From positions 3,596,001 to 3,660,000 of the forward strand of contig NZ_LT607752.1 of the NCBI RefSeq assembly GCF_900090265.1: a DNA stretch of 64,000 nucleotides, in the 5' to 3' direction. The stretch is from Micromonospora rifamycinica. GTDB taxonomy: Bacteria; Actinomycetota; Actinomycetes; Mycobacteriales; Micromonosporaceae. The notes under the pieces were generated by a model. It saw nothing but the letters and a program-made list of their open reading frames with translations, did not search any database and had not been told where the DNA came from. Within the stretch, counting starts at the first letter, position 1. Each line of letters starts with the position of its first letter. The position numbers and the translations under genes are program-made. This document shows positions 16,031-25,053 of this stretch, one piece after another.

Positions 16031-16438
16031 ATGCGGACCGCCCAGCAGCTCCTCGCCGACTCCGCCGTGATCGCCGTCGTTGGCGCGTCCCGCGACCCGG
16101 GCAAGGCCGCACACCGGGTGCCGGCGCAGATGCAGCGGTACGGCTGGCGGATCATCCCGGTCAACCCGGCGGTGGACGAGTTGTTCGGGGAACGGGCGTA
16201 CGCCTCGCTGGCCGACATCCCGCACCCGGTGGACCTGGTGGACGTCTTCCGACCGGCCGGGGACGCGGTGGAGGTGGTGCGTCAGGCGGCGGCGATCGGC
16301 GCTCCGGCGGTCTGGCTCCAGCTCGGCATCGTCTCGGCCGAGGCCCGGCGGATCGCCGAGGAGGCCGGCATGGACTACGTCGAGGACCGCTGCCTGATCG
16401 TCGAACGGGCCGCCGCCGACCTCACCCCGCCCCGGTGA
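16031..16438 (+). CDS. CoA-binding (YccU-like) protein
   Basis: A 135-residue single Rossmann domain with IAVVGASRDPGKAAHRVPAQMQRYGWRIIPVNP, ASLADIPHPVDLVDVFRPAGD, and the C-terminal EAGMDYVEDRCLIVE, all diagnostic of the CoA_binding_2 family (YccU). Members bind CoA or dinucleotides; no enzymatic activity is established. Length is normal. It is convergent with the following SDR gene. Confidence 0.9.
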   Translation: MRTAQQLLADSAVIAVVGASRDPGKAAHRVPAQMQRYGWRIIPVNPAVDELFGERAYASLADIPHPVDLVDVFRPAGDAVEVVRQAAAIGAPAVWLQLGIVSAEARRIAEEAGMDYVEDRCLIVERAAADLTPPR

Positions 16439-16501
16439 CCGGTCCCCCGACGGGGGGCGGCAAGCCCGTCGCTGCCGGTAGCGTCCGGCACCGGCTACCG
16501 A

Positions 16502-17407
16502 TCAGCGGAACTGTGCCTCCCGGACGCTGTTGCCGCCGTCCACCACCAGCATCTGCCCGGTGATGTACGACGCCGCCGGTGAGCAGAGGAAGCTGATCGC
16601 GGCGGCCACCTCGTCCGGGGTGCCGGGACGGCCGACCGGCGTGCCCAGCCCCTGCTTGATCTCCGCCATGGTGGAGGCCGCCGTGTAGATCGTCCCCGGG
16701 GCCACCGCGTTCACCGTCACCCCGTCGGCGATCATCTCCATCGCCAGCGCCCGGGTCAGCCCGACCACCCCCGCCTTGGCCGCCGCGTACGCCGCCTCGG
16801 TCGGCAGGGCGTTCACCGGCCCGGCGGTCGCCGAGAGGTTGACGATCCGCCCCCAGCCGCGTTCGGCCATCCCGCTGATGAAGGCCCGGCTGCACAGGAA
16901 GGCGGTGGTCAGGTTCCGGTCGATCTCGCCGCGCCACTCGTCGTAGCTGAGCTGGGCCACCGGGCGCAGTACCTCGGGGCTGGCCCGGCTGGCCAGGCCT
17001 GCGTTGTTGACCAGCACCTCGACGTCACCGAGCTGCTCGGCCACCGCGTCGGCGAGCGCGCCGACCTCGGACTCGTCGGTCAGGTCGGCGACGAAGCCGG
17101 TCACGCCCAGCTCACCGGCCCGCTCGTGGATCCGCCGGGTGGTGGAGACGATCGCCACCCGGGCACCCAGGTCGGCCAGGCGGCGGGCGGTCGCGTACCC
17201 GATGCCGTCCGCGCTGCCCGCGCCGGTGACCAGGGCGACCCGCCCGTCCAGCCGCATGGTCACCGGATCGGCCACCGGCACCGGCTCGTCCTGGCCGGGC
17301 TGGCTGCCGGCGGCCGTGGCGCGGGTACGCCGGGCCAGGCCCGGTCGGCTCACGTCCCGCCTCGGTCGACTGCCGGATCGGTCGGCCCCACGCGCGTCGA
17401 TAGCCAT
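16502..17407 (-). CDS. SDR-family oxidoreductase
   Basis: Short-chain dehydrogenase with cofactor motif [31 protein letters not shown], the catalytic Ser in IVNLSATAG, Tyr-Lys in [11 protein letters not shown], and the C-terminal [16 protein letters not shown] 17407 has AGGA eight bases upstream and gives 301 residues with a basic 50-residue extension; ATG 17257 (MRLDGRV) gives the usual 251 residues but has a poor ribosome site, so the start is uncertain. Substrate unknown; [20 protein letters not shown] resembles 3-oxoacyl reductases. Confidence 0.85.
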   Translation of the reverse strand: MAIDARGADRSGSRPRRDVSRPGLARRTRATAAGSQPGQDEPVPVADPVTMRLDGRVALVTGAGSADGIGYATARRLADLGARVAIVSTTRRIHERAGELGVTGFVADLTDESEVGALADAVAEQLGDVEVLVNNAGLASRASPEVLRPVAQLSYDEWRGEIDRNLTTAFLCSRAFISGMAERGWGRIVNLSATAGPVNALPTEAAYAAAKAGVVGLTRALAMEMIADGVTVNAVAPGTIYTAASTMAEIKQGLGTPVGRPGTPDEVAAAISFLCSPAASYITGQMLVVDGGNSVREAQFR

Positions 17408-17523
17408 GCCGGGCATCCTGCCCGTTCGGCAGGGCGCGGGCAACGAGCCACCACGGGCGGACCTCGGCACTGTCGGGGCCTGGCTACCCTGACGGCGCAC
17501 CTACATGCGACGGAGAAGATCAC

Positions 17524-18087
17524 ATGACCTACCCCCCGCCCTCCGACGGTTGGCAGGACCCGGCATGGTCGGGTCACCAGCCCGATCCGACCCTGCCGGC
17601 CAGCGCCCCACCGGTTTCCGTCCCACCCATCGGCAAGGACCCGTACGCCCCGGTCGACCCGTACGCGGGTGCGCCGGGCATCCCGGCCCAGGCCGGCCCG
17701 GTCGACCCGTACGCCGCCGCGGCCGGCTACCCGCAGCCGGTCGGCTACCCGCCGGCGGCCGGGTATCCCGGTTACGGCGGCTACCAACCCCCACCCACGC
17801 AGAACGGCCTCGCCATCGCCTCGATGATCGTTTCGATCATCGGCGCGATCGGCCTGTGCGGTTACGGCCTCGGCGGCTACATCGGCGTCATCGGCGCGAT
17901 CCTCGGCCACGTGGCCCGCAAGCAGATCAAAGAGCGTGGCGAGGGTGGCTCGGGCTTCGCCACCGCCGGCATCGTCGTCGGTTGGATCTGCACCGTCATC
18001 GCGGTGCTGGCCACCATCGCCATCGTGGTCTTCTTCGTCTGGCTGGCCAACCAGGAGTCGTCGACCGGCTACGGGACCACGTACTGA
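17524..18087 (+). CDS. DUF4190 membrane protein with Pro/Tyr-rich N-terminus
   Basis: A 187-residue protein with ribosome site GGAGA. Residues 1-95 are Pro/Gly/Tyr-rich with repeated DPYA and GYP units, likely disordered and cytoplasmic. The C-terminal half has the DUF4190 pattern: NGLAIASMIVSIIGAIGLCGYGLGGYIGVIGAILGHVARKQIK, then a second helix GFATAGIVVGWICTVIAVLATIAIVVFFVWL. Two hydrophobic hairpins span the membrane. Function unknown. Confidence 0.85.
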   Translation: MTYPPPSDGWQDPAWSGHQPDPTLPASAPPVSVPPIGKDPYAPVDPYAGAPGIPAQAGPVDPYAAAAGYPQPVGYPPAAGYPGYGGYQPPPTQNGLAIASMIVSIIGAIGLCGYGLGGYIGVIGAILGHVARKQIKERGEGGSGFATAGIVVGWICTVIAVLATIAIVVFFVWLANQESSTGYGTTY

Positions 18088-18096
18088 GCCCGTCCT

Positions 18097-18123
18097 GGCC
18101 GCCCCGGGAGGCCCGGGGCGGCC
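18097..18123 (+). terminator. Hairpin terminator after DUF4190 gene
   Basis: Perfect 12-bp stem GGCCGCCCCGGG / CCCGGGGCGGCC with a three-base loop, about ten bases past the stop codon. Confidence 0.7.
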
Positions 18124-18201
18124 CGACCGGTCACCGCTGCGGCGGGACGACCGGCCCGTTCCGGCCGCCGGAGACCGGTGACACCGCGGTAACCTCGTGC
18201 G

Positions 18202-19047
18202 GTGACCGGGGTGAACGGACCTGTGGAAGATCTCACCGGGCGGCGGACCGTGGTGGTGACCGGGGCCAGCTCCGGCATCGGGCTGGCCGCCGCCGTGGCC
18301 CTGGCCCGACGGGGCGACCGGGTGGTGCTGGTCGGCCGGGATCCGGCCCGCCTCCAGGCCGCCGGTGACCGGGTACGCGAGGCGTCCGGCGAGCGCCCCG
18401 AACTCTTCCGCGCCGACTTCGCCGTGCTGGACGACGTGCGCGGGCTCGCCGAGCGGCTGCGGGCGGCGTACGACCGGATCGACGTGCTGGCGAACAACGC
18501 CGGGGCGATCGTGTTGCAGCCGCTCACCACGGTCGACGGGTTCGAGCTGTCCATCCAGGCCAACCACCTGGCCCCGTTCCTGCTGAGCAACCTGCTCGTC
18601 GATCGGGTCGGCCGGCTGGTGGTGACCGCCTCCGGCGCGCACCGCAGCGGCACCCTGGACCCGGACGACCTCAACGCCCCGCTGCGCCGTTACCGGCCGA
18701 TGCGCGCGTACGGCACCAGCAAGCAGGCCAACATCCTGTTCACCGCCGAGGCGGCCCGACGCTGGCCGGACGTGCCGGCGTACTCGTTCCACCCCGGGGT
18801 GGTGCGGACCCGGTTCGGCGCGGACAGCAAGCTGGTCGCCCTCGGCATGCGGCTGATGCCGTTCCGCAGCCCGGAGAAGGGCGCGGAGACCCTGGTCTGG
18901 CTCGCCAACCAGCCCGCCTCCCGGCTGGTCGACGGCGGCTACTACGCCGACCGGCGACTGCGCCGGCCGTGGCCGCGCGCCACCGACCCGGCTCTGGCCG
19001 CCCGCCTCTGGACCGCCAGCGCCAAGGCCGTCGGCATCGGAGCCTGA
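18202..19047 (+). CDS. SDR-family oxidoreductase (retinol dehydrogenase-like)
   Basis: A 281-residue protein with TVVVTGASSGIGLAAAVALARRGDRVVLVGRD, DFAVLDDVRGLAERL, LANNAGAI, QANHLAPFLLSNLL, catalytic Ser in LVVTASGAH and Tyr-x3-Lys in AYGTSKQAN. The NHLAPFLL and FHPGVVRTRFG segments are typical of the retinol dehydrogenase/WW-oxidoreductase-like SDR branch that uses NADP. The GTG at 18202 and a second GTG at 18211 are both possible starts. Substrate unknown. Confidence 0.85.
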   Translation: MTGVNGPVEDLTGRRTVVVTGASSGIGLAAAVALARRGDRVVLVGRDPARLQAAGDRVREASGERPELFRADFAVLDDVRGLAERLRAAYDRIDVLANNAGAIVLQPLTTVDGFELSIQANHLAPFLLSNLLVDRVGRLVVTASGAHRSGTLDPDDLNAPLRRYRPMRAYGTSKQANILFTAEAARRWPDVPAYSFHPGVVRTRFGADSKLVALGMRLMPFRSPEKGAETLVWLANQPASRLVDGGYYADRRLRRPWPRATDPALAARLWTASAKAVGIGA

Positions 19048-19104
19048 AACGGGCTGCGACGGAACGACCATCCGTGCCTGCCACCGTGACGCAGGAGGAC
19101 GGGG

Positions 19105-19662
19105 TCACAGCAGCTCGTCGTATTCCAGAAGCCCGTTCTCCAGAACATGACGGCGGAAGCCGCCGACGCCGAAGGGCAGGAAGTACTCACCTTCCAGAAG
19201 ATGGTCGACCAACTCTTCGACCATCAGCATGGTGAGCCTTTTCGTGCGGACCGCCTCGCACAGCAGCGGGACGGTCGCCGTGACCCGGATACCTCTTTCT
19301 TCGGCAATCTGGCGCGGGGTGGCATCGTCCAGCACCACTTCACACTTGTAGACCTGCCCCATGGCGAGCACCCCGCACTCACCAAGGTTCTTACCGTCAG
19401 CCACCAACCGGTCGTCATAGTGGGCGAACGCTTCGATGAAATCGAAGTCGGTTGACCTGTGAACATGGATCCAGTCTGCGTCGAGCACCGCACGAGCGGC
19501 CGCCACGTGCTCGACAGCACGATTGAGCTCACGCTCCACGCTGTCGGGGATGTAGACGGGTCGACCCTCGGCGAGAAAACGCAGGACCCCCAGCCATCCC
19601 TGCTTCGCAAAATGGCGCAACGGCCCGGTGTCGAAGACCAGGGCGTTCTCGGGAACCGTCAC
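19105..19662 (-). CDS. PIN-domain nuclease, putative toxin
   Basis: A 185-residue protein with the PIN-fold order of acidic residues: Asp in LVFDTGPLRHFAK, Glu in SVERELNRAV, Glu in NLGECGVLAMG, Asp-Asp in VVLDDATPRQIAEERGI. These form the Mg-binding centre of VapC-like ribonucleases. It starts at GTG 19662, overlapping the stop of the upstream XRE-ImmA/IrrE gene by four bases (GTGA), so translation is coupled. Base composition is visibly less GC-rich than flanking genes, suggesting transfer. It is likely the toxin or effector of a two-gene module; RNase activity is inferred. Confidence 0.8.
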   Translation of the reverse strand: MTVPENALVFDTGPLRHFAKQGWLGVLRFLAEGRPVYIPDSVERELNRAVEHVAAARAVLDADWIHVHRSTDFDFIEAFAHYDDRLVADGKNLGECGVLAMGQVYKCEVVLDDATPRQIAEERGIRVTATVPLLCEAVRTKRLTMLMVEELVDHLLEGEYFLPFGVGGFRRHVLENGLLEYDELL

Positions 19663-20801
19663 GACACAAAGCGCCAGATCTCGTCGGTCCGCCGCTCTCT
19701 GCTCTGCGGCAGGTCCACCTCGTCGAATGTGCCCTGAAGTAGGTCCAGGGCTCGTTCGCGGCTGATGCGCTCATCCCGCACGAGCCGCAGCACCGCACGG
19801 GCGAACGGTCGAGGAACCGTCGTCCCCGCCAACTCCTCCGGGGGGACGTTGAGACCCATCTCTACGATGTCAGTCTGATTCGTGCGGTACTTGCGTACCG
19901 AGGCGACCGTCTCACTGTCGGCTAGGCTCAATTCTTTCAGGCGCGTCGCGAGGGTGGCCATGTCAACCCGAAAGACACTCGCCAGGTGGATCGCCGCAGC
20001 ACGCTCTCCCGACCGGGACGCCTTTTCATCCCACTGCAGGGTGACCGCAGCCTCGGGGAGCAGCAACGCGCGCGCAAAGCGATCGAGGCGTGACTCCAGG
20101 GGGACGGCGTGATCGGAGTGGTCGGCCACTCGCCAGTCGATGGTGTAGGTGTCCGCGATGAGGTAGTGACCGAGTTCGTGCGCCAGGGCGAGTCTCCTAC
20201 GGCCGACCTTCATGTGGCTGTTGACGAGACACACACCGCCACGGGGCAACAGGATCGACCCAGCGTCCGCCGTATCTTTGCCGATATCGCGAGAGAACGC
20301 CAAGAGCCCGACGTCGGCGACCCGTTCGGCGAAATGGTGGATCGGCTCCGCCGCCGGCAGGGCCAGCAAGTCGCGCGCCTGCATCGCAAGTGACTCGGCC
20401 TCGGCGTTGGTTGCAGGCGGTGTGATGTGGGCCCGGACGACCGCCTCGGCACCATCGAGCCCCAGTTCGCCGACGCCCAACGAGGCGACGAATTCGACCT
20501 CGCTGGCGAACTTCGTAAGCAGGGCGTCGACCTGTGAGTCCGCGGTGTCCAGCCCCTGGCTCGACCGATGCGCGACGAGCGCGGGAATAGGCTCCTCGAA
20601 GAACGTCGACATGCGCACACCGACCGCGGCGGCGATGTCCGCCAACTCGAGTGCCGTGACCTTGCGTACGCCACTCTCGATCTTGTTCATGACTGTGCGC
20701 TCGATGCCCACCGCCTGACCGAGGTCCTCTTGGCTAAGGTCTGCACGCTTACGCGCCTCTCGGATGCGCTCCCCCAGCGTCCGTGCGTCGATATCAGCCA
20801 C
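19659..20801 (-). CDS. XRE regulator with ImmA/IrrE metallopeptidase domain, putative antitoxin
   Basis: A 380-residue protein. Residues 8-65 are an XRE helix-turn-helix (RIREARKRADLSQEDLGQAVGIERTVMNKIESG); residues about 170-260 hold the ImmA/IrrE zinc peptidase domain with LALAHELGHYLIAD (HExxH) and the LESRLDRFARALLLPE segment. The C-terminal part is helical. Such Xre-COG2856 proteins act as antitoxins or as protease-derepressed regulators of phage and mobile element genes. There is no Shine-Dalgarno before the GTG, which abuts an inverted repeat, so the mRNA may be leaderless. Lower GC than neighbours. Confidence 0.88.
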   Translation of the reverse strand: MADIDARTLGERIREARKRADLSQEDLGQAVGIERTVMNKIESGVRKVTALELADIAAAVGVRMSTFFEEPIPALVAHRSSQGLDTADSQVDALLTKFASEVEFVASLGVGELGLDGAEAVVRAHITPPATNAEAESLAMQARDLLALPAAEPIHHFAERVADVGLLAFSRDIGKDTADAGSILLPRGGVCLVNSHMKVGRRRLALAHELGHYLIADTYTIDWRVADHSDHAVPLESRLDRFARALLLPEAAVTLQWDEKASRSGERAAAIHLASVFRVDMATLATRLKELSLADSETVASVRKYRTNQTDIVEMGLNVPPEELAGTTVPRPFARAVLRLVRDERISRERALDLLQGTFDEVDLPQSRERRTDEIWRFVS

Positions 20802-20802
20802 A

Positions 20803-20817
20803 GTGCGATTCTCGCAC
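20803..20817. promoter_or_regulatory. Candidate operator of the XRE-PIN module
   Basis: Inverted repeat GTGCGA-TTC-TCGCAC starting one base upstream of the XRE gene start codon. An XRE protein bound here would autorepress the operon. Assignment is by position and symmetry only. Confidence 0.45.
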
Positions 20818-20872
20818 ACTACGACTGTGACACGGGACACAAGCGGTAGAAACCACCAGGCGGACAGCCGCG

Positions 20873-23170
20873 CTACTCGACCACGTGGACCGGGATACTG
20901 GTCACCACCACACCGGGCAATGCGCGCAACGCCCTGCGCAGCCGGTGTCCGGTGCGGCTGTGCAGCAGGCGGTGCCAGGGCCGGCGCAGCACCACCTCCG
21001 GCACCACCACGGTCAGCACCAGCTCCGGCGCGGCGGCGTGCAGCGCCGCCAGGTAGTGCGCCAGCGGCCCGATCACCGCCCGGTACGGCGAGACGATCGT
21101 CTCCAGCCGGACGTGGTCCCCCCAGGCCCGCCACTGCTCCCGGAACCGGTCCGCCTCGGCCTCCTCCGGGGCGAGGTGCACCGCCAGCGTCGGCCTTCCC
21201 AGCGACACCGCGTACGCCAGGGCACGCATCGACGCCCGGTTGAGCCGTACCACTGGGACCACCACCAGGTGCCGCAGCTCCTGCGGCACCTCCTCCCACT
21301 CGACGGACCCGGCGCCCGGCGCTGGCACGGCGGGCGGAGGCACGGCGGGCGGAGAGACGGCGGGCGGCCCGGCCGCCACCCGCGACGGCCGGACCCCGGG
21401 CTGCCGGCCGCCCGGCGGGGGTCGCAGGGCCAGGGCGGCGTGCAGGGCGCGGTAGTGCCGGTGCACCCGGTGGAAGAGCAGCACCAGCAGGGGTACGGCG
21501 ATCACCACCACCCACGCCCCTTCGGTGAACTTCGCCACCGCAGCGGTCAACAGCACCAGGCCGGACAGCACCGCGCCCACCCCGTTGACCAGCACCCGAC
21601 GCCGCCAGCCGACGCCCCGGTGCCGCCGCCAGTGCACCACCATGCCGCTCTGCGACAGGGTGAAGGCGAGGAACACCCCCACCGCGTACAGCGGGATCAG
21701 CTTCTCGGTGTGTCCACCGAACGCGACGAACACGACGGTCGCCGTCCCGGCCAACGCCACCAGCCCGTTGCCGAACGCCAGCCGGTCGCCCAGGTGCAGG
21801 AAGCGGCGCGGCGCGTGGCCGGCGCGGGCCATGAAGAACAGCAGCCGGGGGAAGTCGTTGAACGCGGTGTTCGCGGCGAGCAGCAGGATCAGCGCGGTGG
21901 TCGCCTGGACGACGGCGTACCAGGGGCCGGTCGGGAAGGTGACCCGGGCGAGCTGGGACAGCAGCGTCTCACCGGGGCGGGGCACCAGGCCGGTCAGGTG
22001 GATCAGCAGGGTCAGCCCGGCGAAGAGGACCACCAGCATCGCCACCATCCAGGACAGCGTGGTGCGGGCGTTGCGCCACTCCGTCGGGCGGAACGCCGGG
22101 ACCGCGTTGGAGACCGCCTCGATGCCGGTCATCGACACCGCCCCGGAGGCGAACGCCCGCAGCACCAGCAGCAGACCCAGCCCTTCCGTCGCCGGCACGA
22201 CCGGCGGGGCCACCGGCGCGAAGCCCCGTCCCGCCGCCCGCAGGTAGCCCACCACCAGCAGCCCCAGCACGGCGGCGACGAAGGCGTACGTCGGCAGGAC
22301 GAAGATGTTGCCCGCGGTCCGCACCCCCCGCAGGTTGCCGGCGAGCAGCAGCAGGATCACCAGCACCCCGAGCGGCACGGTGAAGGGCGTCAGCCCCGGC
22401 AGTGCCGAGGTGACCGCGTGCATCCCGGCGGCGATCGACACCGACACGGTCAGCACGTAGTCCAGCATCAGCCCGGCGGCGGCGGTCAGCCCCGCACCGA
22501 CCCCCAGGTTGTCCCCCGCCACCAGGTACGAGCCGGCCCCGTGCGGGTACGCCGGGATGGTCTGCCGGTACGAGATCCCGACGGCGACCATCAGCAGCAC
22601 CAGCCCGGCCGACAGCGGCAGGGTCAGGCCCAGCGCCCCGCTGCCGGCGAGCACCAGCACGGTCAGCAGCGCCTCCGGCCCGTACGCCACCGAGCTGAGC
22701 AGGTCGGAGGAGAGCACCGGCAGGGCCACCAGTTTGCGCATCCGCTCGTGCAGCACCGCCGCGCTGGCCAGCGGTGGCCCGAGCACCGCCCGCCGGACCC
22801 GGCCCAGCCGCCGCCCGAGGCCGGAGTCGGGACGGTTCGCGGGTTCGGCGGCGACCAGCCCGTCCCGCCCGCCCCGGTCATCCCGCTCGGGCCGGTCATC
22901 CTGCTCGGGCCGGTCATCCTGCTCGGGCCGGTCATCCTGCTCGGGCCGGAACAGGGCGATCGGGGTCAGCCGGCTGAACCGGCCCGGGGCCGGTCGGCTC
23001 CGGTACCGGCCCAGGGTCGGGTCGACCGGCAGGGCGCGCGGCACCCCGGTCCGCCACTGCGCGCCGACCCGGCGCAGGGTGTCCACCTCGGCGGGGTCGA
23101 GCGGCGGGAACTCGGCCGACGGGGTGACCACGGTGTCGCTGCGGTCGTCGTCCATGCTCCACCCCGGCAT
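20873..23170 (-). CDS. APC-superfamily amino acid/cation permease with cytoplasmic tail
   Basis: A 765-residue protein from ATG 23170, GGAGG six bases ahead. Residues 1-140 are hydrophilic with a (DDRPEQ)n repeat; then LVALPVLSSDLLSSVAYGPEALL opens a run of about twelve membrane helices with APC hallmarks (PAYPHGAGSYLVAGDNLG, SMTGIEAVSNAVPAF). The final 200 residues are soluble with a USP-like pattern (VVVPVVRLNRASMRALAYAVSLGRPTLAVHL) followed by a second half ending VVVTSIPVHVVE. Known relatives are annotated as amino acid permeases; substrate not determinable. Confidence 0.88.
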   Translation of the reverse strand: MPGWSMDDDRSDTVVTPSAEFPPLDPAEVDTLRRVGAQWRTGVPRALPVDPTLGRYRSRPAPGRFSRLTPIALFRPEQDDRPEQDDRPEQDDRPERDDRGGRDGLVAAEPANRPDSGLGRRLGRVRRAVLGPPLASAAVLHERMRKLVALPVLSSDLLSSVAYGPEALLTVLVLAGSGALGLTLPLSAGLVLLMVAVGISYRQTIPAYPHGAGSYLVAGDNLGVGAGLTAAAGLMLDYVLTVSVSIAAGMHAVTSALPGLTPFTVPLGVLVILLLLAGNLRGVRTAGNIFVLPTYAFVAAVLGLLVVGYLRAAGRGFAPVAPPVVPATEGLGLLLVLRAFASGAVSMTGIEAVSNAVPAFRPTEWRNARTTLSWMVAMLVVLFAGLTLLIHLTGLVPRPGETLLSQLARVTFPTGPWYAVVQATTALILLLAANTAFNDFPRLLFFMARAGHAPRRFLHLGDRLAFGNGLVALAGTATVVFVAFGGHTEKLIPLYAVGVFLAFTLSQSGMVVHWRRHRGVGWRRRVLVNGVGAVLSGLVLLTAAVAKFTEGAWVVVIAVPLLVLLFHRVHRHYRALHAALALRPPPGGRQPGVRPSRVAAGPPAVSPPAVPPPAVPAPGAGSVEWEEVPQELRHLVVVPVVRLNRASMRALAYAVSLGRPTLAVHLAPEEAEADRFREQWRAWGDHVRLETIVSPYRAVIGPLAHYLAALHAAAPELVLTVVVPEVVLRRPWHRLLHSRTGHRLRRALRALPGVVVTSIPVHVVE
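22871..22949. repeat. 18-bp tandem repeat in the permease gene
   Basis: Four near-identical 18-bp units (CTCGGGCCGGTCATCCTG; exact copies at 22886, 22904 and 22922 with degenerate flanks) encode DDRPEQ hexapeptides in the cytoplasmic N-terminus. Confidence 0.85.
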
Positions 23171-23366
23171 CGCCCACCTCCCCCCGCACTCTCACGCGCG
23201 GACGGGATCCCCGCCCGCCGTTCGGGCGGAATCGCGACGAACGGGCTCCCCGTGCACGGCCGGGACCGGGTCCGGCCGGCCGCGGAGGACAGCCGGACAG
23301 GACGGGCCGCCGGGGTGGGCGGCCGGGCGGGACGGGCGGGACGGGCGGCCGGGCGGGACGGGGAGG

Positions 23367-24338
23367 TCAGCCGGCCGGCGGACGGGACGGCGATGGGGCG
23401 GCGTCGGCGGGGAGCGCCGCCGGGACGGGGCGACGGCCGGCGCGGGATCCGCCGAGCACCACCACTGTCACCCCGACGAGCAGCAGCGCCAACCCGGGCA
23501 GGGCGAGCGGGCGCGGCAGCTGGCCCAGCCAGGCCCAGGCGATCAGCGCCGCGCCGGGTGCCTCCAGCAGGATCAGCACGCTGATCGTGGTCGCCGAGAC
23601 CCGGCGCAGCGCGTGGTTGAACATCGAGTGACCGAGCAGTTGTGCCCCCGCCACCAGCCCGAGGATCGCCAGCCAGGTGCCGGAGCCGTAGCCGTGCAGC
23701 CGTACCCCGCCGACCAGGCAGACGACCAGCAGGACCAGCGCGCACACCCCGTAGCAGATGGTGGTGTAGGTGGCGGTGCTGATGGTGGCGCGGGCGCGCT
23801 CGCCGAACGCGGTGTAGACGGCGGCGAACATCCCACCGACCACCGCGAGCAGGTCACCGGCGAAGGCCCGGCCGGAGACCCCGACGTCCGCGCCGGTGGC
23901 CAGCACCGCGCCGGTCACGGCCAGCCCGATACCGACCCAGACGGCGGACGGCAGCCGCCGGCCCTGCCAGCGGGCGATCAGCCCCTGCCACACCGGTTGG
24001 GTCGCGCCCAGCGCGGTGGCCGCCGCCACCGAGGTGAGCTGGGCGCTCGGCATCCAGGTGGCGAAGTGCGCGGCCAACGCCACCCCGGACAGCACGCAGT
24101 ACCAGCCCTCCCTGCGGGCCGCCCCCACGGTCAGCGTGCGGAGCTCGACCCGGCGGCGGGTCAGCGTGAAGGGCGCGAGCACGACGGTCGAGAGCAGGGT
24201 GCGCCAGAACGCGACGGCCAGCGCCGGTGCCGCCGCGAAGGCGATCAGCGGGGCCGACGACGAGACCGAGGCGACGGCGAGCGCGAGGACGCCGACGGTC
24301 AGCGGATCGACGGGCGGGCGCGGGTGGGCGGAGGACAC
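23367..24338 (-). CDS. EamA/DMT-family transporter
   Basis: A 323-residue protein with ten hydrophobic helices in two EamA repeats; PALAVAFWRTLLSTVVLAPF and the second-half MFNHALRRVSATTISVLILLEAPGAALIAW are family hallmarks. Likely exports a metabolite or amino acid. It starts at GTG 24338. The cytoplasmic C-terminus is Pro/Ala-rich. Substrate unknown; no operon partner with clear function. Confidence 0.88.
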   Translation of the reverse strand: MSSAHPRPPVDPLTVGVLALAVASVSSSAPLIAFAAAPALAVAFWRTLLSTVVLAPFTLTRRRVELRTLTVGAARREGWYCVLSGVALAAHFATWMPSAQLTSVAAATALGATQPVWQGLIARWQGRRLPSAVWVGIGLAVTGAVLATGADVGVSGRAFAGDLLAVVGGMFAAVYTAFGERARATISTATYTTICYGVCALVLLVVCLVGGVRLHGYGSGTWLAILGLVAGAQLLGHSMFNHALRRVSATTISVLILLEAPGAALIAWAWLGQLPRPLALPGLALLLVGVTVVVLGGSRAGRRPVPAALPADAAPSPSRPPAG

Positions 24339-24390
24339 GGGGAGTAATCCTCACACGCCCGGCACCGGGGCGGTGGGGTCGGGCGACGGA

Positions 24391-24906
24391 TCAGCGGCGG
24401 CGGACCCGGTGCAGACGGAAGGGTTTGCGGGTGGCCCGGACCACGGCCGCACCGCGTGGCTCGGCGGCCAGCGAGGTGTCCGGCAGGGCCGTCCCGGCGT
24501 CCGGCGGGCCGTCCGGGGCGAGCCGGGTCAGCGCACAGCCGTCGGCCGCCCAGCGGGCCACCAGGTCGGCGGTCGGGCCGGAGGCGTTCAGCCGCTTCGC
24601 CGCCACCAGCGGGGCCGCCGTCTCCCACTCCGGGGTGCCCGGGGCCAGCCGGGTCACCCGGGCCGGCCAGGTCACGATGCGTCCGCCGTGGTCGCCGCGC
24701 AGGGTCACCCGGGCGGCGTCGGCGTCGGCCAGGCCCGGCGCGGCCTGCTCTCCCGGCCCGCTGACCACGAACAACGACCCCTCCAGGGGTACGCACCACA
24801 GCGCGGTCGGCGCACCGGCACCGACCGCCACCCAGGCCACGGCGGCCTTCTTCATCGCCTCGTCGACCAGGGGCGTCGACCGGGGAGCGTCCACCTCGTC
24901 CGTCAC
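24391..24906 (-). CDS. Hypothetical protein, possible flavin split-barrel fold
   Basis: A 171-residue frame from GTG 24906 (GAGAGG upstream). The pattern TALWCVPLEGSLFVVSGPGEQAAPGLADADAARVTLR followed by GGRIVTWPARVTRLAPG resembles the small beta-barrel of the PNPOx/FMN-binding superfamily, but the similarity is structural guesswork from strand spacing. It ends in a basic RATRKPFRLHRVRRR tail. Real coding is supported by the ribosome site and GC-rich third positions. Function unknown. Confidence 0.65.
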   Translation of the reverse strand: MTDEVDAPRSTPLVDEAMKKAAVAWVAVGAGAPTALWCVPLEGSLFVVSGPGEQAAPGLADADAARVTLRGDHGGRIVTWPARVTRLAPGTPEWETAAPLVAAKRLNASGPTADLVARWAADGCALTRLAPDGPPDAGTALPDTSLAAEPRGAAVVRATRKPFRLHRVRRR

Positions 24907-25053
24907 CCCCGCATCCTCTCGCAGCTCCCGCCCGGACGACACCCGACCGTCGACTCCGCCGGGTCACCGTCGCCCCCGACCGCCGCCCTCGACCGCCCGC
25001 CCGCACGACGGCGGGTCCGGAGCCCGTGCCCGGCCGGCCGGCGCGCTCCGTGG

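Noticed and set aside
16443..16500. A terminator between the CoA-binding and SDR genes
   Set aside because: Two weak stems (CCCCC/GGGGG and CGGTAGC/GCTACCG) are present but short, so not annotated as a feature.
20885..23584. An 899-codon plus-strand frame opposite the permease gene
   Set aside because: Gln/Arg/His-rich composition is typical of an antisense shadow; the minus-strand permease has twelve membrane helices.
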